The notes under the pieces were generated by a model. It was not told where the DNA came from, made no database searches, and was given only the letters and a program-made list of their open reading frames with translations. A stretch of DNA of 7,880 nucleotides from Phycisphaerales bacterium (GTDB taxonomy: Bacteria > Planctomycetota > Phycisphaerae > Phycisphaerales > UBA1924): NCBI GenBank assembly GCA_003511945.1, contig DOJA01000286.1, positions 1 to 7,880 on the forward strand. Direction: 5' to 3'. Positions 6,384 to 7,880 of the stretch are shown here, piece by piece; within the stretch, counting starts at the first letter, position 1, and each line of letters starts with the position of its first letter. The position numbers were made by a program, and so were the translations under genes.

Positions 6384-7634
6384 TTATGCGCCAGAGACTA
6401 CCTGCGCGGTTTCAAGAATCCTCCACGCCGTCGGCCGGAAACTCGGAAAGCGGCTCATCGTGGCCGAAATGACCGAGCGATCCTCCTCGTTGATCGTAAG
6501 CGGCAGGTCCAGCCCCGTCTCGGCCGAGAGCCGGTCGTGCAGCGCGAACTGGATGGTGAACACCCGCTCACGCATCGACCAGTTGTCCAAGCGGTCGGCG
6601 ACCTCTAACGCCTTGCCCAACAGCCACTTGAGCGCCTGTTGCCGTTCGGGTCCGGTCAGGTGCCGCATCGCGATGTTGCTCGCGAAGATGCACCACCAGC
6701 CCCAGGACTCGATCCAATCCCCCGCGACAGTGGGGCCGAGATCGACCGACGCCGCGAGTTCGGACCGCATGAGCGCGACCGCCTCCGACGGGGAGCGCTC
6801 CTTCAACTCGACTCCCACCTCGATCAGTCCGCCTCGACAGGTGTTCGCGACTCCCAGAAGCGACGGGTCGGCCAACTCACCCGCCAAGCGGGTGTAGGAA
6901 CTGCGGGATTGCTCCAAGTCGGCCTTGGCCGACTCAGCGTGGAGGAGCAGGTTCTCTGGCTCCATGGCCATGAGCCGCCGATGAGTATTCCCGCGCACAT
7001 AGTGGACATACGCCACGCGCTTCCAGTCGTGCTGCTTCTCCGGTGGATTGCTCGCGTACCACCGGGCCAGCACCTCGCTGGTGCCCAGCGCCGGGGTGAG
7101 GTCCCACAGGGTGTACTGGGCGTTGGCGAGCGACGCCTGCAGCACCAGGCGCAGCCGGACCGACATCGGCCCCTGTCGCAGCCCGCGCTGGACGACCTCC
7201 AGCACCTTCTGATAGCGCCCCAGCCCGTCCCATCCCGCGGCCTCGCGGACGCTGGCGTGGGCCCGCTCGTCAGCCGAGCGCGCCACGCGGTACATCCGCT
7301 GCCCCAGCGAGACCACCGCCTTGTAGTCGCCCCGCCGGACCGCGCCCATCAGCTCTTCGTTGAGGGCCTCAAATGTCTCGCCCTGGGGCGTCTCAGCCGC
7401 CAACGGGGAGTCGGCGCCGCTCCAGATTGCTTCGACCACTTCGCCGACGGGCCACTCCAGCACCTCGGCGAGCGAAACCAGGTAGTCCATCTTCGGATTG
7501 GCCGACTCCGGTAGGAGCTTGGTCGGATCGCGCCCCAGCGCCTTGGCCAGCTGCGCGCGGTTCCAGCCCTTGGAGACCCGGGCGAGGTGGACCAAGGCCT
7601 CGAGCCGCTCCTTGCGCTGGACTGTCGGGTTCAT
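6384..7634 (-). CDS. HTH (XRE/Cro-like) regulator with TPR-like helical C-terminus
   Basis: The protein has 416 residues. Residues about 11-71 read as a Cro/C1-type DNA-binding domain: the HTH pair lies in GWNRAQLAKALGRDPTKLLP (23-42), followed by the typical MDYLVSLAEVLEWPVGEVVEAI helices (49-70). From about 88 to 375 the protein is nearly all amphipathic helix with Ala/Leu/Tyr/Trp spacing that recalls degenerate tetratricopeptide repeats (ALNEELMGAVRRGDYKAVVS; AAGWDGLGRYQKVLEVVQRG). No enzyme motif, membrane segment or signal peptide is visible, so it is cytoplasmic. It is probably a transcription factor whose helical domain binds a peptide or protein partner. The ATG at 7634 has a strong Shine-Dalgarno (GGGGAGG, 5-base spacing). 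It is the first gene of its unit, directly ahead of the PEP-CTERM gene, which is its likeliest target. Autoregulation through palindromes in its leader is plausible. Confidence 0.8.
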   Translation of the reverse strand: MNPTVQRKERLEALVHLARVSKGWNRAQLAKALGRDPTKLLPESANPKMDYLVSLAEVLEWPVGEVVEAIWSGADSPLAAETPQGETFEALNEELMGAVRRGDYKAVVSLGQRMYRVARSADERAHASVREAAGWDGLGRYQKVLEVVQRGLRQGPMSVRLRLVLQASLANAQYTLWDLTPALGTSEVLARWYASNPPEKQHDWKRVAYVHYVRGNTHRRLMAMEPENLLLHAESAKADLEQSRSSYTRLAGELADPSLLGVANTCRGGLIEVGVELKERSPSEAVALMRSELAASVDLGPTVAGDWIESWGWWCIFASNIAMRHLTGPERQQALKWLLGKALEVADRLDNWSMRERVFTIQFALHDRLSAETGLDLPLTINEEDRSVISATMSRFPSFRPTAWRILETAQVVSGA

Positions 7635-7692
7635 TCACGCCTCCCCGCTGCCCTACCGCCGGCGGCGGGCCTTTCCGCAAGCCAGCCGCTCA

Positions 7693-7709
7693 TTGGCCAA
7701 GTGTCACAC
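7693..7709. promoter_or_regulatory. Two abutting short inverted repeats, possible operator
   Basis: TTGGCCAA (7693-7700) is a perfect 8-bp palindrome. It is followed directly by GTGTCACAC (7701-7709), a 4+1+4 inverted repeat. Both overlap the candidate -10 box, where a Cro/C1-type repressor would be expected to bind. The functional link to the regulator is an inference. Confidence 0.3.
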
Positions 7710-7728
7710 GGAACGCCAGTGGAATCAA
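7700..7728 (-). promoter_or_regulatory. Weak sigma70-like promoter candidate for the regulator unit
   Basis: On the minus strand TTGATT (7728-7723) lies 17 bases before GACACT (7705-7700), about 65 bases ahead of the regulator ATG. Spacing is ideal and the -35 box is fair (4 of 6), but the -10 box is poor (3 of 6). It is the best pair I can see in this leader. Confidence 0.25.
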
Positions 7729-7786
7729 GCCCCGCTTCCGGATCCCGGCTCCCCAACTTCTGGCACGCCCCGCGCGGGAGCACCCC

Positions 7787-7800
7787 GCGGATCGATCCGC
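7787..7800. promoter_or_regulatory. 14-bp perfect palindrome GCGGATCGATCCGC
   Basis: A perfect 14-base palindrome lies about 60 bases upstream of the candidate -35 box. It could be a binding site for a dimeric regulator. It may also be chance, since it contains GATC and ATCGAT motifs and GC-rich flanks. Confidence 0.25.
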
Positions 7801-7854
7801 CGGCCCCCCCCAAAGGGTTCCACTCGTCCCTGTACCTCGCCCCCGAACGCCCAG

Positions 7855-7868
7855 CCCCCCCCCCCCGG
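7855..7868. repeat. Homopolymer run of 14 C
   Basis: Fourteen consecutive C are followed by two copies of GGACCC within the last bases, and an 8-C run lies at 7804-7811. The run is well outside any gene. It could vary in length by slippage and affect a promoter further upstream, or reflect poor sequence quality at a contig edge. Confidence 0.6.
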
Positions 7869-7880
7869 ACCCCCGGACCC

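Larger units (their letters stand above)
7635..7880. other. Gene-free leader region upstream of the regulator
   Basis: These 246 bases hold no credible coding frame on either strand. They contain the regulator's Shine-Dalgarno (7640-7646), a weak promoter candidate, two short abutting inverted repeats, a 14-bp palindrome and a C14 run. The outer end (7855-7880) is almost pure C/G and could be the end of a contig. Confidence 0.5.

Noticed and set aside
5902..6897. Plus-strand open frame across the PEP-CTERM and regulator genes
   Set aside because: It spans two well-supported minus-strand genes and their junction, and its translation is Ser/Pro/Arg-rich without motifs.
1..7880. tRNA, rRNA, CRISPR arrays, insertion sequences or integrase sites
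   Set aside because: No cloverleaf-like segments, no regularly spaced direct repeats, and no transposase motifs or terminal inverted repeats were seen on either strand.

Overview
This is a GC-rich window (roughly two thirds G+C by eye) from a Gram-negative-type bacterium with an outer membrane. Every convincing gene lies on the minus strand, so transcription runs from the high-coordinate end to the low one. A C-terminal PEP-CTERM sorting tail, a signal-peptide FecR protein, a porin-like barrel, a lipoprotein and a very long CHASE2 adenylate cyclase together suggest a GC-rich environmental lineage. Planctomycetota (Phycisphaerae-like) is my best guess. That placement is an inference from gene content and is not proven by any marker gene.

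Layout in transcription order. Positions 7880-7635 are a gene-free leader with a C14 run, a 14-bp perfect palindrome, a weak promoter candidate and two abutting short inverted repeats. Next comes a two-gene unit: a helix-turn-helix regulator with a long helical, TPR-like C-terminal part (7634-6384), then 18 bases later a small secreted PEP-CTERM protein (6365-5892). A gap of about 110 bases with a GC-rich hairpin follows. The second unit has four closely spaced genes: a beta-barrel outer-membrane protein resembling alginate-export porins (about 5780-4335), a lipoprotein with an SLH-like segment (4323-3748), a 955-residue CHASE2 class III adenylate cyclase (3723-856), and a FecR-domain exported protein (805-1) that runs off the window edge.

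The four-gene unit looks like an envelope-to-cytoplasm signalling cassette. It places one protein in the outer membrane, one lipid-anchored, one exported FecR protein, and one inner-membrane enzyme with a large periplasmic CHASE2 sensor and a cytoplasmic cyclase. The cyclase keeps both metal-binding aspartates and the adenine-specifying lysine. It has threonine where class IIIa enzymes have aspartate, the signature of class IIIb (bicarbonate-responsive type) adenylate cyclases.

The most unexpected sequence-level signal is that the tetranucleotide ACGT never occurs in the 7880 bases, where base composition predicts about twenty or more copies. ACAT and ATGT are common, and Asp-Val is regularly written GAT-GTN. 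This points to restriction avoidance, methylation-driven mutation, or some other selection against ACGT.
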